Shown here: one piece after another, positions 33,839-43,693 of the stretch | Layout: each line of letters starts with the position of its first letter | Position numbering within the stretch: position 1 is the stretch's first letter | DNA from: Clostridium_AD frigoriphilum | Lineage (GTDB): Bacteria > Bacillota > Clostridia > Clostridiales > Clostridiaceae | Length of the DNA stretch: 64,000 bases | Reading direction: 5' to 3' | Assembly (NCBI RefSeq): GCF_036541405.1 | Contig: NZ_JAZHFS010000007.1 | Location: forward strand, 62,001-126,000 | Program-made: the position numbers and the translations under genes | Notes under the pieces: generated by a model | What the model was told of the DNA's origin: nothing | The model's input: the letters and a program-made list of their open reading frames with translations, nothing else | Databases searched by the model: none

Positions 33839-34699
33839 GTGATTAAATTTTTGTTAGATCTAGGTTTAAAATTTGAAGACGTCGGTGTATTGATAAAAAT
33901 CATAATAACAATATTTATAATAATGATATTTCATTTGTTAAAGAAAAGCATATGTTCATTTATTAATAAATCAAACTTTGATTCACTTAATACAATAAAA
34001 TATAAAAAAACGTCTACCCTCGCCGTAAATATCTTAACAGCTGTAACTATTATACCAATATGGATGTATGAGTCTAAGGATATATTTACATTTTTAGGGA
34101 TATTCTCTGCTGGACTTGCCTTTGCCTTTCGTGATCTTGTAGCAAGTTTTTTGGGATGGCTTATAATTAATACTCATAAGCCCTTTAAACTTGGTGATAG
34201 AATAAAGATTGGAGAAAGTCTTGGTGACGTCGTAGCTATAGATTGGTTTTATACTACTATTATTGAGGTCATGGAAAATGACAATAGAACATACGGACAA
34301 AGTACTGGAAGAATTACTCATATACCAAATATACAAATACTCACTGAAGACCTTATAAATGAAACTAACGCATTCCCTTTTACTTGGAATGAGCTTAAAA
34401 TAAGCCTTACACTTACAAGTAATTGGAGAGAAGCTAAAAATATATTAATGTCTATTGCTGATGATAAAGTAGGAGATATAGAGCAAGAAGCAAAAGATTC
34501 GCTAAGCATAGCATCAAAAACTCTTCCTATTTATTACGAAAATCTTTCACACACAGTCTATACTTCCATGGAATCCGGAAGTGTTTGTTTAAACTTAAGG
34601 CTTATTTGCAAGGCAAGAAATTTTAGAAACTTGCAACATGCCTTAGTTGAAGATATTCTAGATGAATTTGCTAAACATGAAGACATCGAATTATTATGA
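33839..34699 (+). CDS. MscS-family mechanosensitive channel
   Basis: A 286-residue small-conductance mechanosensitive channel homologue. Three hydrophobic helices (about 18-37, 58-76, 83-105) end in the pore helix with SAGLAFAFRDLVASFLGWL, followed by the beta domain (PFKLGDRIKIGESLGDVVAI) and a C-terminal alpha-beta vestibule. It releases solutes during hypo-osmotic shock. The start is GTG, ten bases from AAGGGG, and the leader carries a perfect inverted repeat over the promoter. A transporter gene follows by 28 bases on the same strand. Confidence 0.9.
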   Translation: MIKFLLDLGLKFEDVGVLIKIIITIFIIMIFHLLKKSICSFINKSNFDSLNTIKYKKTSTLAVNILTAVTIIPIWMYESKDIFTFLGIFSAGLAFAFRDLVASFLGWLIINTHKPFKLGDRIKIGESLGDVVAIDWFYTTIIEVMENDNRTYGQSTGRITHIPNIQILTEDLINETNAFPFTWNELKISLTLTSNWREAKNILMSIADDKVGDIEQEAKDSLSIASKTLPIYYENLSHTVYTSMESGSVCLNLRLICKARNFRNLQHALVEDILDEFAKHEDIELL

Positions 34700-34727
34700 T
34701 TAGACTATATACACAAGGAGACAATAA

Positions 34728-35636
34728 ATGAACACTATTAACTCACAGTTTGTTATGTCATTAAGTATTATTTTACTCGGATATTTTCTAAAGAAAGTAA
34801 ATATTTTAAAGGAAAGCGATGGAGAAGTTATTTCCAGACTAATTTTTAATGTCACTCTTCCCTCCATTGTAATAAATGTTTTTAGTACAATGACTATAGA
34901 CAAAAGCCTATTGCTTGTCCCTGTAATTAGTTTTATATTTGGATTACTTATGGCAGTAGTGGCCCTCATTGTATTCAAAGGAGAATCAAGGCGAGAAAAA
35001 GGAATGTTAACAATGCTAGTCCCTTCCTTCAATGTTGGTCTTTTCGCCTATCCTATAGTAGAGTCAATATGGGGAAGGTCAGGGCTCAAATACTTTGGTA
35101 TGTTTGATATGGGTAATTCCTTCATTGTTTTCGCTGTTTGTTATATAATTGCAAGCATTTATTCAAGTAGTAAAGGTGAAGTGAGCTACAAAAATATTTT
35201 CGCGAAGACGATGCACTCAATACCTTTTCTTACATATATTATTACTTTAGCGATTAATCTTTTAGGCCTTAGCATTCCGAAGCCTATTATACAAATTACA
35301 GGAATTCTATCCAAAGCAAATATGCCTCTCGCATTATTGGCACTTGGATTATACCTAAGCTTTTCCTTTAAGAAGACATATTTGAAAAACATGGCCAAGA
35401 TAATTGCTTTAAGATATATAATTGGATTTGGAGTAGGTATACTTATTTATAATTTAGTTCCCCTAGATCCAATGTTCAAAAAAACTATGTTAATCGGTCT
35501 TATATTACCAATAAGTTTTACAGTTATTCCTTACTCAGTAGAGTTTGACTATGATACTAGGTTTGTAGGAACTGTCAATAACTTGACAATTATAATAAGC
35601 TTTATACTCATGTGGGCGATTATTGCTTTTGTTTAG
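34728..35636 (+). CDS. AEC-family (auxin efflux carrier-like) transporter
   Basis: A 302-residue protein with about ten helices in two inverted halves, beginning MNTINSQFVMSLSIILLGYF and containing LIFNVTLPSIVINVFS, as in the bacterial AEC/MleP family of malate or other organic-acid carriers. The substrate cannot be told from the sequence. AAGGAGACAATAA precedes the ATG. Probably in one operon with the channel gene. It ends in a short hairpin. Confidence 0.85.
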   Translation: MNTINSQFVMSLSIILLGYFLKKVNILKESDGEVISRLIFNVTLPSIVINVFSTMTIDKSLLLVPVISFIFGLLMAVVALIVFKGESRREKGMLTMLVPSFNVGLFAYPIVESIWGRSGLKYFGMFDMGNSFIVFAVCYIIASIYSSSKGEVSYKNIFAKTMHSIPFLTYIITLAINLLGLSIPKPIIQITGILSKANMPLALLALGLYLSFSFKKTYLKNMAKIIALRYIIGFGVGILIYNLVPLDPMFKKTMLIGLILPISFTVIPYSVEFDYDTRFVGTVNNLTIIISFILMWAIIAFV

Positions 35637-35676
35637 TATACAGAAATTACCTACTATATTACCAAGTTATAATCTA

Positions 35677-35697
35677 GATCGCAATATATATTGCGGT
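35677..35697. terminator. Terminator between convergent genes
   Basis: GATCGCAATA and TATTGCGGTC pair (one G-T). The T-rich tail CTATTTTATG is weak on the plus strand. It lies between the AEC transporter and the L,D-transpeptidase genes. Confidence 0.55.
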
Positions 35698-35723
35698 CCT
35701 ATTTTATGATTTAATTTTTCCTA

Positions 35724-37133
35724 CTAACTATAACAGACAACTGGGCTACCTGCCTCAATGTTGTCAAATATCGCTTTTGCTAAATAATACGGCGAATTTA
35801 TGCAACCATGGGACCCATTTGACTTATATATCTTTCCTCCAAACACACTTCGCCAACTTGCATCATGAATTCCTATACCTCCGTTAAATGGCATCCAAAA
35901 AGTAACAGGGGAAGCATACCCTTGACCTATAAGAATAGCATTTTTCTCTTTATATTTTAACTTATAAATACCATCGGGAGTTCCATAATTAGAACTTATG
36001 TTACCTGTAACAATATCACCTTGAACTATCAGAGACCCATTTTTATAAAACCATAAGTGCTGAGCTTTCAGATCTATTTCTACATAGGTATCGCCAATAT
36101 CATTTTTGCCATGAGCTAAAGCAGTTTGAATATATGTGGGCTCTTTTGATATAGTTTTCCCTTCTTTTATTATTGAAATCAAAGCTTGCGTTTCTTTAAC
36201 ACTATTAATAGACCATCCATAATCACCTCCGCCGATTTTTATTGTGTTTCCTGATGATGTAACAAAATTTCTGTTATTGCCAATTGTACTGTAATTTTGA
36301 GAAAGTACATCTATATATTTCTTTACTTCTTTTTCATTAAATGTTACTTCAAACCCCTTATCAACTGTAAGCCACTTATTTATTTCAGAACCATCTAAAA
36401 CTTCCTTACTTCCCCCAAATGTATATGTAATTTTTGAAAATGCATATTTATTAAGTTTATTTTTAGCTTCGATAACTTTTGGAGAATTTAAAGTATATAA
36501 TGGCTTAACATAACAATTGATTGACTCAAGATTTATTATAGTTTTCTCCTTAAGTATTGCGCCTGCCACATTATCATATAAAATATCTTTATTAACCTTA
36601 TTACCACTTACTTCACATATAATTACATAACCATTTTCTGTATACTTAATGCTTGGATTTTTAGGTTCAATTATATTATTGCTATCAAAACAAGAGAGCT
36701 TATCCAATCGCTTCTTTAATAGATTCTTATCATATTTAACTCCTTCAATCATTTTAGAATCTTCTATGTTAAAGAATGCTGAAATCCATTTATAAGGATT
36801 CTGTCTATCTTTTAGTTCATTAAATTTACCATCTGAATTATACTTTAACCCAATTTCGCCTGCTTTAATTTGTTCACTTTTACCGCCTCTTTCATTTATA
36901 TTTATCCTATATGTGTTAATCTCAGTTGTCATTTGTTTATTTACATCCTCCACACTTTCACATGAAACATTAATGCAGTTTATTACAGAACCAAAATAAA
37001 AATGATTCATAAAAAATATTACCATTCCAAAATATATAACAAGCAAAGTTAAAATAGAAATTATAATACCCACAACAATTTTCTTATGCTTTTTTATTAA
37101 TCCTAATGTTGATTTTTCTACTTCTGTTTCCAT
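35724..37133 (-). CDS. L,D-transpeptidase (YkuD) with membrane anchor
   Basis: A 469-residue enzyme from the ATG at 37133 (AGGGGCGGATATC upstream). It has one N-terminal transmembrane helix (KKIVVGIIISILTLLVIYFG), a long region of two PG_binding_4-like repeats (about 60-320), then a YkuD catalytic domain with the HDASW His and the SNGSHGCINSP motif holding the catalytic Cys. It would make 3-3 crosslinks in peptidoglycan or attach proteins, outside the cell. It is divergent from the MarR-MATE pair and probably monocistronic. Confidence 0.92.
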   Translation of the reverse strand: METEVEKSTLGLIKKHKKIVVGIIISILTLLVIYFGMVIFFMNHFYFGSVINCINVSCESVEDVNKQMTTEINTYRININERGGKSEQIKAGEIGLKYNSDGKFNELKDRQNPYKWISAFFNIEDSKMIEGVKYDKNLLKKRLDKLSCFDSNNIIEPKNPSIKYTENGYVIICEVSGNKVNKDILYDNVAGAILKEKTIINLESINCYVKPLYTLNSPKVIEAKNKLNKYAFSKITYTFGGSKEVLDGSEINKWLTVDKGFEVTFNEKEVKKYIDVLSQNYSTIGNNRNFVTSSGNTIKIGGGDYGWSINSVKETQALISIIKEGKTISKEPTYIQTALAHGKNDIGDTYVEIDLKAQHLWFYKNGSLIVQGDIVTGNISSNYGTPDGIYKLKYKEKNAILIGQGYASPVTFWMPFNGGIGIHDASWRSVFGGKIYKSNGSHGCINSPYYLAKAIFDNIEAGSPVVCYS

Positions 37134-37367
37134 GATATCCGCCCCTTTAAATAACAAAATAATTTAAAATTTATGATTGACCTTTTTAAATCTACATTTC
37201 AGTTTATGTAATAACCAACCAATTTAAACCAATTATTATTAATATTTTATGGCTACAAATAATGGGGCAAGGCAAGCTGATTTAATCTATTTATTAAACA
37301 TAAGTTGATTTATCTTTACTCTTATGCTAATATATCATTTGGAACATTTAGGAGGCTAAATATAATT

Positions 37368-37817
37368 ATGGGTAATGAGGAAATGTGGCTTGGCTATTGG
37401 TTAACAAAGTCAGTAAGACTTTTAAATAAATTTCATGATAATAAATTACAAAAATATGATCTTACCTCTTCACAAGTAGCAGTACTTCAAAAACTCTGGG
37501 GCGAAGATGGAAAGACTCAAAAGCAGCTTCAAGAAAACCTAGGATTAACACCAGCTTCAGTTTCTGGAATTCTAGATACCCTTGCAAATAAAGGTTTTAT
37601 AGTTAGAAAGCACGATGAAATAGATTCAAGAGTTAATAGAATATACCTAACTCTCGAAGGTGCTAAACTAGAAAAACTATGTCACGACATCATCAATGAA
37701 ATAGAGAAAACAATATCCGAGGGTTTCACTTGCGATGAGATAAAAATCTTTATAGCTTGGACAAAGAAAATGCATAAAAACATATGCAAAAATGATATAA
37801 AAAGTACTTTAAAATAG
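37368..37817 (+). CDS. MarR-family transcriptional regulator
   Basis: A winged-helix regulator of about 149 residues from the ATG at 37368; AGGAGG lies 12 bases upstream, a long spacing, and the frame extends upstream to 37305 without a better start. The DNA-binding part is seen in QKQLQENLGLTPASVSGILD and the wing in DSRVNRIYLTLEG. It is followed by a MATE exporter gene 41 bases on, which it most likely represses in response to an exported compound. Confidence 0.88.
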   Translation: MGNEEMWLGYWLTKSVRLLNKFHDNKLQKYDLTSSQVAVLQKLWGEDGKTQKQLQENLGLTPASVSGILDTLANKGFIVRKHDEIDSRVNRIYLTLEGAKLEKLCHDIINEIEKTISEGFTCDEIKIFIAWTKKMHKNICKNDIKSTLK

Positions 37818-37858
37818 TTAGGAAACTAAAGAATATTAATTAAAAGGTGGTATTTTAT

Positions 37859-39238
37859 ATGGATAATTCAAATGAATTAGCGACTGAGAAGGTTGGATCC
37901 CTTCTTTGGAAATTTTCGATTCCTGCAATAATAGGAATGCTTGTAAATGCTTTGTACAGTGTGGTAGATAGAATTTTTATTGGTAGGGGTGTTCCTGACC
38001 CACTCGCTCTATCAGGAGTTGCTATAACCTTTCCGATTACAAATGTTATAATGGCCTTTGGAATGCTTGTTGGAATAGGTGGAGCTGCTGTAGTTTCTAT
38101 TAAACTGGGAGAAAATAAAAAAGAAGATGCAGAAAAGATACTTGGAAATGCATTTGTACTTGTAGTTATAATGTCTATAGTCGTAAGTATTATAGGCCTT
38201 ATATTTCTAGAACCAATACTAGTACTTTTGGGTGCTAGCCCAGATACAATGCCTTATGCTAAACAATTCGGATTCATAATATTACTAGGGGTTATACTTC
38301 AAAATTTAGGTTTTGGTATGAATCCATTTATACGTTCAGAAGGTAATGCACTTATGGCAATGGTTACAATGCTTATCGGTGCTATACTGAATTTTATATT
38401 AAATCCTCTATTTATTTTCGGTCTTCATATGGGAGTAGTTGGTTCAGCACTAGCTACTATAATTTCTCAAGCTGTGTGTTCTATTTGGGTTCTTTTATAC
38501 TTTTTACGAGGAAAAAGCGTTTTAAAATTAAGAAGAAAAAATATGAAGTTGCAAATGAAAATTGTGAAAGAAATATTAGAAATAGGAATGTCTCCATTTG
38601 CTATGCAAATGGCTGCTGGTCTTATTACTGTAACATTTAATAAGAGCTTAAAAAAATATGGTGGTGATTTAGCAATAGGTGCTTTTTCATTAATAAATAG
38701 CATAAATATGTTGATTATGATGCCAATTTTTGGCTTGAATCAAGGAGCACAACCAATTATAGGTTATAACTATGGTGCTAAAAGTTACAAGAGGGTTAAA
38801 TTAGCCTTAAAATATGCAGCTATTATAGCTACCCTTATGTCTGTTGTAGGATTTGTGATTGTTCAGCTTTTCTCAGTTCAAATCATAAGTATATTTAATA
38901 ACACTGATAAAGAGCTTATAGATCTTGGTTCTAGAGGAATAAGAATATTTCTTATAATGCTTCCTTTAATAGGTTCACAAGTTGTATTTACAAATTATTT
39001 TCAGGCAGTAGGAAAAGCTAAGATTTCTATTTTTTTAAGTCTTTTAAGGCAAATTATAGTACTTTTTCCATTAATACTTTTGATGCCACATTTCTTTAAA
39101 TTAGACGGAATTTGGATGGCTGGTCCAGCATCTGACTTTATCGCTTTTATAATAACAATTATAATAATAGTGTCAGAGATAAAGAGCATGAATAAGCATG
39201 AGCTAAGTTTAGAGAGAATCAATGAAAATGTTATATGA
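37859..39238 (+). CDS. MATE-family multidrug efflux transporter
   Basis: A 459-residue exporter with twelve helices, opening ELATEKVGSLLWKFSIPAII, with the second-half motif LINSINMLIMMPIFGLNQGA. MATE proteins use sodium or proton gradients to expel cationic drugs and related compounds. The ATG at 37859 lies 8 bases from AAAAGGTGG; an earlier GTG at 37847 is inside that ribosome site. It is downstream of the marR-type gene and ends before a shared terminator. Confidence 0.92.
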   Translation: MDNSNELATEKVGSLLWKFSIPAIIGMLVNALYSVVDRIFIGRGVPDPLALSGVAITFPITNVIMAFGMLVGIGGAAVVSIKLGENKKEDAEKILGNAFVLVVIMSIVVSIIGLIFLEPILVLLGASPDTMPYAKQFGFIILLGVILQNLGFGMNPFIRSEGNALMAMVTMLIGAILNFILNPLFIFGLHMGVVGSALATIISQAVCSIWVLLYFLRGKSVLKLRRKNMKLQMKIVKEILEIGMSPFAMQMAAGLITVTFNKSLKKYGGDLAIGAFSLINSINMLIMMPIFGLNQGAQPIIGYNYGAKSYKRVKLALKYAAIIATLMSVVGFVIVQLFSVQIISIFNNTDKELIDLGSRGIRIFLIMLPLIGSQVVFTNYFQAVGKAKISIFLSLLRQIIVLFPLILLMPHFFKLDGIWMAGPASDFIAFIITIIIIVSEIKSMNKHELSLERINENVI

Positions 39239-39309
39239 ATAATTTAAGCTTCCTAAACTAGTTTCCCATATTGACCACTTACCTCACTTGAAATTTTAGA
39301 TATAATAAA

Positions 39310-39339
39310 AAAAACAGATGCAATTTAGCATCTGTTTTT
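39310..39339. terminator. Bidirectional terminator
   Basis: AAAAACAGATGC and GCATCTGTTTTT form a 12-bp stem with a 6-nt loop and A/T runs on both sides, between the convergent MATE and UPF0182 genes. Confidence 0.9.
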
Positions 39340-39345
39340 AATTTA

Positions 39346-42072
39346 CTATTTATTTAGTTGTTTTAACAAAGTACCAAGTTGCTTAATATATTCTCCATAC
39401 TTTGCCCAATCCAAACTTTTTTGAGCATCAAGTGCTTTAGTATATAAATCATTTGCCTGCTTAATTAATTTAGTCTCAGTTTGGGTTAATGGAACAGTCG
39501 TCTTAGACCCTGTTTCAGTTTTAACTACTGCATTTGGTGCCTTATAATTAAATATTTGTTCTAGTCCACTTTCAATATTATCGACCATCAGTAACTTGCT
39601 GTCGTATGAAATTATTATTTTTTTCATTTCAGGAATACTGTTTTTTCCACTAGCTCTTAAATAGACAGGTTCAATATAAAGTAACGAATTCTTTATTGGC
39701 AAAATAACAGTGTCTCCATATTGTACTTGAGATCCTCCTGTATTCCATAAAGAAAGCTGCGCTGAAATCGTAGTATCCTGACTTATCCTTTGCTTAAATT
39801 GGAACGGACTGTAAACCGTTGTCTCCGATGCCGGAAATTTATTTAGAAACAGTTTACCATAATTTTCTTCATCCATTCTAGCCCCTAAAATTGCTGTCAT
39901 ATTATACTTTCCCTTTACATTAAAATATTGTTGAAGTATCATCTCTTCACTATCCATTCCTGGTAATTTTTCTACAAGGTATGGCGGAATAGTTGTTTTA
40001 ACATCCGCACCTACAGCAGTTGCATTCTTGGAAACATCCCAAAAATCTTCCCCATTATAAAACACTCCAGCATCAGTTACATGGTATTTACTGAGTACTG
40101 CACTTTGAATGCTAAATATATCAGATGGATACCTAAAATGTGCTTTAATGTCAGCTGGAACCTTCGACATATCCTTAAACAGTTTCGGGAATGTTTTTGC
40201 ATAAGTTTGTACAATTGGATCAGTTGAATCTGATATATAAAAATTTGTACTTCCATCATAAGCATCAATTACAACCTTAACTGAATTTCTAATATAGTTT
40301 ACCCCATTTTGTGGTTGTGAGTAGGGATATTTAGATGATGTTGTGTATGCGTCAATTATATAGTATATTTTTCCACCACTTACAACAACATATGGATCTT
40401 TGTCATAAGTTAAAAATGGAGCTATACTCTTTGCCCTTTCAACTATATTTCTGTTAATAAGGATTTTACTTGTACTCTTAATATCCCTTGATAGTAAAAA
40501 GTTTAACTCTCCCTTATTTATTGCAAACAAAAGTTTATTACCTAAATTCATTTTAATTCCAGCTTCTCCAACATAATTTGTTATTTTGTCGGCTCCACCT
40601 TGAGGATAATCAAACTCGCTTACCTTAGTATTTACTAATGCATAGTCATTTGTTTTTTCTCCAAAATAAATTCTCGGATTAGTTAGTTTGATATCTGTAC
40701 TGTTTGCTATTGGCATATCCTTTATTACAAAATCAGGTTGCCCCTCTGTCGTAACAGCATTTACCTTACTCATTACAACACCATATCCATGTGTGTAAAT
40801 CATATGAGTATTCTGCCAAGTAATTGGCTCTAATGCTTTTGAATCTATCTCCCTTGCAGCAACCAGCACTTGACTATATTTATTGTTTATTTTATATCTA
40901 TCTACATCTATATCGGTAAAACTATAATAATACCTTAATATTTGAACTTGGTTATAAAATTCAAGTGCCTGTGTAGATGAATTTAATTTAATGTTATCTA
41001 TTGTCTTCTTATTACTTGAAATATCCTCTTGTTTCAAATCATTTTTTATATTAAAAGGTGTTGTAGTAATATTTTCTATATTAAATGCTTTCTTTGTAAA
41101 ATCAATATTATTTTGAATATATGGTTTTTCAAGTTCCTTTTGATTTGGTTTTACAATACTGCTTTGAACTACAACTGCTGATATTACTTGTACAAAACTT
41201 ATCAAAACTATGGCGGCAGCTGAAATTATTATGGGCTTAACCTTTGATTTTAAAACATTTATAAATATTACAACTGCAGCAACAATGCAAGTCACAATCA
41301 GTATTTTATAAAATAGTAGTGTTACATGAATATCTGTATAGCTTGCACCGTATGCAACTCCACTAGGGCTATACACTAAATTAAATGAATTTAATAAATA
41401 TCCAAGTGAAAGAAAAAATGCTATGAGTGAAGCTATTATTGCAATTTGTTTTCCTGCAAATACACTAAGTTCCTTAAATGTTGATTTAATATCATCGAAA
41501 GGATTTGCTGTTTTACCTGCGTTAAATGTATTTTTTGTTTTAAATACAAAGAATACCATTACTTTTATAATAATTAAAAGTACCAATAATGTCATTATAA
41601 AACTATATAATGATTGAATTAAAGGGAGTTTAAAAATATAAAAAGACACATCCAAATTAAAAATAGGATCTTTCACATTAAAACTAACTGCATTTATAAA
41701 TTGAAGAAGCATATACCAATATGTGGATGAGAATGCAAAAGAAAATAGGAGTGAAACAAATAAATTACTTGCTATAAAAATCTTATTTTCAATAATATCC
41801 CTTTTTGTATTTACCTCTACTACTTTTTTCATATGTGCAATACTCTTTTTTATACCCTTATAGTATAATAATATACCAATATAACTAAGTATAAAAACAG
41901 GTACCATAAGCTTTAACACCGTGAGTATTTTTGTAAAGTATACTGAAAGGTAACCCATTGCATTAAACCACTCAATATTAATAATTACTTGCGCTATATT
42001 CCCTACAAAAAATAAGCATACCAAAATAATTATAATTATAAAAGATAGAATAAACTTTTTTTTCTTACTCAT
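39346..42072 (-). CDS. UPF0182 family membrane protein
   Basis: A 908-residue protein of the UPF0182 (COG1615) family, of unknown function. The N-terminal 310 residues hold about seven transmembrane helices; the remaining 600 residues are a large extracytoplasmic domain, with family features such as AREIDSKALEPITWQNTHMI and YTHGYG, PDFVIKDMP and GARMDEENYGKL. A C-terminal helix rich in Leu and Lys (QANDLYTKALDAQKSLDWAK) ends it. Such proteins are common in clostridia and actinobacteria. The gene is monocistronic. Confidence 0.9.
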   Translation of the reverse strand: MSKKKKFILSFIIIIILVCLFFVGNIAQVIINIEWFNAMGYLSVYFTKILTVLKLMVPVFILSYIGILLYYKGIKKSIAHMKKVVEVNTKRDIIENKIFIASNLFVSLLFSFAFSSTYWYMLLQFINAVSFNVKDPIFNLDVSFYIFKLPLIQSLYSFIMTLLVLLIIIKVMVFFVFKTKNTFNAGKTANPFDDIKSTFKELSVFAGKQIAIIASLIAFFLSLGYLLNSFNLVYSPSGVAYGASYTDIHVTLLFYKILIVTCIVAAVVIFINVLKSKVKPIIISAAAIVLISFVQVISAVVVQSSIVKPNQKELEKPYIQNNIDFTKKAFNIENITTTPFNIKNDLKQEDISSNKKTIDNIKLNSSTQALEFYNQVQILRYYYSFTDIDVDRYKINNKYSQVLVAAREIDSKALEPITWQNTHMIYTHGYGVVMSKVNAVTTEGQPDFVIKDMPIANSTDIKLTNPRIYFGEKTNDYALVNTKVSEFDYPQGGADKITNYVGEAGIKMNLGNKLLFAINKGELNFLLSRDIKSTSKILINRNIVERAKSIAPFLTYDKDPYVVVSGGKIYYIIDAYTTSSKYPYSQPQNGVNYIRNSVKVVIDAYDGSTNFYISDSTDPIVQTYAKTFPKLFKDMSKVPADIKAHFRYPSDIFSIQSAVLSKYHVTDAGVFYNGEDFWDVSKNATAVGADVKTTIPPYLVEKLPGMDSEEMILQQYFNVKGKYNMTAILGARMDEENYGKLFLNKFPASETTVYSPFQFKQRISQDTTISAQLSLWNTGGSQVQYGDTVILPIKNSLLYIEPVYLRASGKNSIPEMKKIIISYDSKLLMVDNIESGLEQIFNYKAPNAVVKTETGSKTTVPLTQTETKLIKQANDLYTKALDAQKSLDWAKYGEYIKQLGTLLKQLNK

Positions 42073-42152
42073 AAAATCACCTCTTATTTATTTTTTTTTA
42101 CGTATTTTAATATATCCTATGTACATTATATCTTATATCTATCCAATCTACA

Positions 42153-43544
42153 TTATTTTAATATTTTTTTTATAAGTTTTATTCTATTTCCATAAGGAGG
42201 GAAAATAAGTTTTATATCTATAGAAGTACTTTTCTTTAGTATACTTTTTCTATGAGAGAAGGTTTCAAAACTATCTCTTCCATGATACGCACCCATTCCA
42301 GAATTTCCAACTCCACCAAAAGGCATATTTGAACCTGCAACGTGAGATATAGTATCATTCACGCACCCTCCTCCAAAAGAAATTCTACTTAAAACAGAGG
42401 TTTCCACTTTTTTATCTTCTGTGAAAACATATAACGCTAATGGCTTTGGTCTATTATTTATCATTTCAATAACTTCTTCTAAATTCTCATATTCTAGTAT
42501 TGGCATAATTGGCCCAAATATCTCATCTTGCATAACTGCATCCTGAAAGTCCACATTATCAATAATTGTTGGTTCAATGTACAAAGTACCTGCATTTGAA
42601 TGTCCACCATAAATAATTTTATTCTTATCTTTCTCGATTATTGAAGCTAATCTTTCAAACTGACTACTGCTCACAATTCTGCCGTAATCAATACTTTTAG
42701 AAGCATCCTCACCATAAAAACTTATAGCTGTGCTTTTTAATTTTTCTATAAAATTTTCTTTTATATCTTTGTGCACAAATATATAATCTGGAGCTATACA
42801 AGTTTGTCCTGAATTTATAAGTTTACCCCATAATATTCTCTTAGCTGCTATTTCTAAATTAGCAGTTTTATCTACTATTACTGGACTTTTCCCACCTAGT
42901 TCAAGTGTTATAGGTATGAGATTTTCCGCAGCTGCCCTCATCACTATTCTCCCAACCTGTACACTCCCTGTAAAGAATATGTAATCAAATGCTGAATTAA
43001 TAAGGGCAGAAGTAGTTTCTTTTTCCCCTTCAATAACTCGTATATAGTTTTTTTCAAAAATTTCTTCAATTATTTTTTTTACTAAACCTGAAACAGTAGG
43101 TGTATTTTCAGATGGTTTTAAAACAGCACAATTTCCAGCAGCTATAGCCCCTACTAATGGTTCAATTAAAAGCTGAAAAGGATAATTAAATGGTCCTATA
43201 ATAAGCACTGTTCCATAGGGTTCATACATAATATACCCCTTAGATGGAAACTGATGTATAGGCGTCCTCACCCTTTTAGTCTTAGCCCACTTCTTTAAAT
43301 GTTTTGTAAAATTACCTATACTATCCAAAATGAAACCAATCTCGGTACCATAAGCTTCAAATTCACTTTTTCCTAAATCCCTATACAATGCATTTATTAT
43401 CTCTTTCTCATACTTTTTTATTACACTTTTAAGCTTCTTAAGTGCAGCTATTCTATATTCTATATTCCTTGTTTCTCCTGAAATAAAAAACTTATTATGC
43501 TCATTAAGAATACTTTCTACTATTTCTTTATTAATTTTATCCAT
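42153..43544 (-). CDS. Aldehyde dehydrogenase, class 3-like
   Basis: A 463-residue NAD(P)-dependent aldehyde dehydrogenase. The catalytic Cys249 is in NSGQTCIAPDY and the general base Glu215 is in TLELGGKSPVIV; PFNYPFQLLIEPL and FTGSVQVGRIV are the cofactor-binding parts. The length and the LGKSEFEAYGTEIGF segment point to the class 3/long-chain aldehyde group (similar to YwdH/AldH). It would oxidise aliphatic or aromatic aldehydes to acids. The hydrophobic, basic C-terminus (KLIFPPYGNRIKLIKKILK) could associate with membranes, as in fatty aldehyde dehydrogenases. Confidence 0.92.
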   Translation of the reverse strand: MDKINKEIVESILNEHNKFFISGETRNIEYRIAALKKLKSVIKKYEKEIINALYRDLGKSEFEAYGTEIGFILDSIGNFTKHLKKWAKTKRVRTPIHQFPSKGYIMYEPYGTVLIIGPFNYPFQLLIEPLVGAIAAGNCAVLKPSENTPTVSGLVKKIIEEIFEKNYIRVIEGEKETTSALINSAFDYIFFTGSVQVGRIVMRAAAENLIPITLELGGKSPVIVDKTANLEIAAKRILWGKLINSGQTCIAPDYIFVHKDIKENFIEKLKSTAISFYGEDASKSIDYGRIVSSSQFERLASIIEKDKNKIIYGGHSNAGTLYIEPTIIDNVDFQDAVMQDEIFGPIMPILEYENLEEVIEMINNRPKPLALYVFTEDKKVETSVLSRISFGGGCVNDTISHVAGSNMPFGGVGNSGMGAYHGRDSFETFSHRKSILKKSTSIDIKLIFPPYGNRIKLIKKILK

Positions 43545-43620
43545 ATTAAAGCCCCCATTTGATTATTAACTTATTGTAATTATAAGTCTATACTCCTTAT
43601 AACACAATTCTAGTCAAAAA

Positions 43621-43657
43621 AAAGAAATAAAAAGAACTAAGTTCTTTTTATTTCTTT
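43621..43657 (-). terminator. Terminator of ftsH
   Basis: An 18-bp perfect stem (43621-43638 with 43640-43657), very small loop, followed on the minus strand by TTTTT. It lies 36 bases beyond the ftsH stop. Confidence 0.88.
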
Positions 43658-43693
43658 GATTTACTTTTTATAATCAAATTAAATATAAATTAA